Positions 63,888 to 64,000 of a stretch of DNA of 64,000 bases are shown here, piece after piece; positions within the stretch are counted from its first letter, which is position 1; the number at the start of each line of letters is the position of its first letter. The stretch is from Sphingobium sp. HWE2-09 (lineage in GTDB: Bacteria; Pseudomonadota; Alphaproteobacteria; Sphingomonadales; Sphingomonadaceae). Location: the NCBI RefSeq assembly GCF_035989265.1, contig NZ_JAYKZX010000001.1:372001-436000 (forward strand), read 5' to 3'. A model generated the notes under the pieces. That model did no database searches, was not told the DNA's origin, and was given only the letters and a program-made list of their open reading frames with translations. The translations under genes and the position numbers were made by a program.

Positions 63888-64000
63888 GGCGAAGCTGGTG
63901 GTGCAAGCACGCCTGCCGCCTCGCCGAGCACAAAGCGAAAAGCCCGCAAATGCCGCGATATTCCTACAACCCGTTTCACGGTGGCCGTTCGTTCGGATCT
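63884..64000 (-). CDS. C-terminal end of an upstream gene (cut by the window)
   Basis: An open minus-strand frame runs in from the window edge (ending RHLRAFRFVLGEAAGVLAPP, then ASP) and stops in ATGA overlap with the TIGR02587 start. The overlap suggests a coupled upstream gene. Too short to assign. Confidence 0.35.
   Translation of the reverse strand, partial: RSERTATVKRVVGISRHLRAFRFVLGEAAGVLAPPASP

Overview
The window looks like a GC-rich alphaproteobacterial genome of the Sphingomonadaceae type (Sphingobium/Sphingomonas/Novosphingobium). The grounds are TonB-dependent receptors with sphingomonad-style signal peptides, SnoaL-like and DUF6894 proteins, GGAAC-N16-CGTT general-stress promoters, and a dense set of IS families common in that group. 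No rRNA, tRNA or CRISPR array was recognised. All assignments come from reading the sequence; no database search was run.

Layout. (1) 1-5.5 kb is mobile-element territory: the end of an IS5-type element, then an ardC antirestriction gene split by a complete recombinase-in-trio (RIT) element, then a DUF2958 protein with an SRAP-like tail. (2) 5.8-13.3 kb is a sugar-acid catabolic locus: MFS transporter, galactonate-dehydratase-like enolase, DapA-like lyase, a divergent GntR/FadR regulator and a TonB receptor. A 23-bp palindrome in both promoter regions ties the receptor to the operon. (3) 13.4-17.4 kb holds a tandemly duplicated pair of SnoaL/NTF2 genes (one copy decayed), a divergent LysR gene, a frameshifted MarR gene and a hydrolase stub. 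(4) 17.7-23.2 kb is an IS pile-up: IS66 with an 8-bp target duplication, then an IS50/Tn5-like IS4-family element interrupted by an IS3-family element.

(5) 23.2-51.7 kb is bounded by two oppositely oriented copies of the IS50-like element. A perfect 9-bp target duplication is split between the inner flank of one copy and the outer flank of the other, so this 28.5-kb block has probably been inverted. The block reads as a general-stress island: PPOX-fold protein, haem-oxygenase-like iron enzyme plus response regulator, Crp/Fnr regulator, DUF6894, NAD(P)HX dehydratase, a PAS hybrid kinase, a second Mfd-like helicase, DUF3182/hydrolase pair and small stress-type proteins. Three exact and two one-mismatch EcfG-type promoters lie in it. 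It also carries much decay: a diguanylate cyclase with a nonsense codon, frameshifts in the Mfd-like gene and a TonB receptor, an exonuclease III fragment, and an IS630 remnant split by IS256.

(6) 53.3-62.3 kb is a translationally coupled glycan cluster in which three of five genes are fusions of a glycosyltransferase to a second enzyme (UDP-galactopyranose mutase, Gfo/Idh/MocA oxidoreductase, and a clan GH-A glycosidase), together with a stand-alone glycosyltransferase and a medium-chain dehydrogenase. It is the best candidate here for a poorly described system. (7) The window ends with the paired TIGR02588/TIGR02587 membrane proteins.
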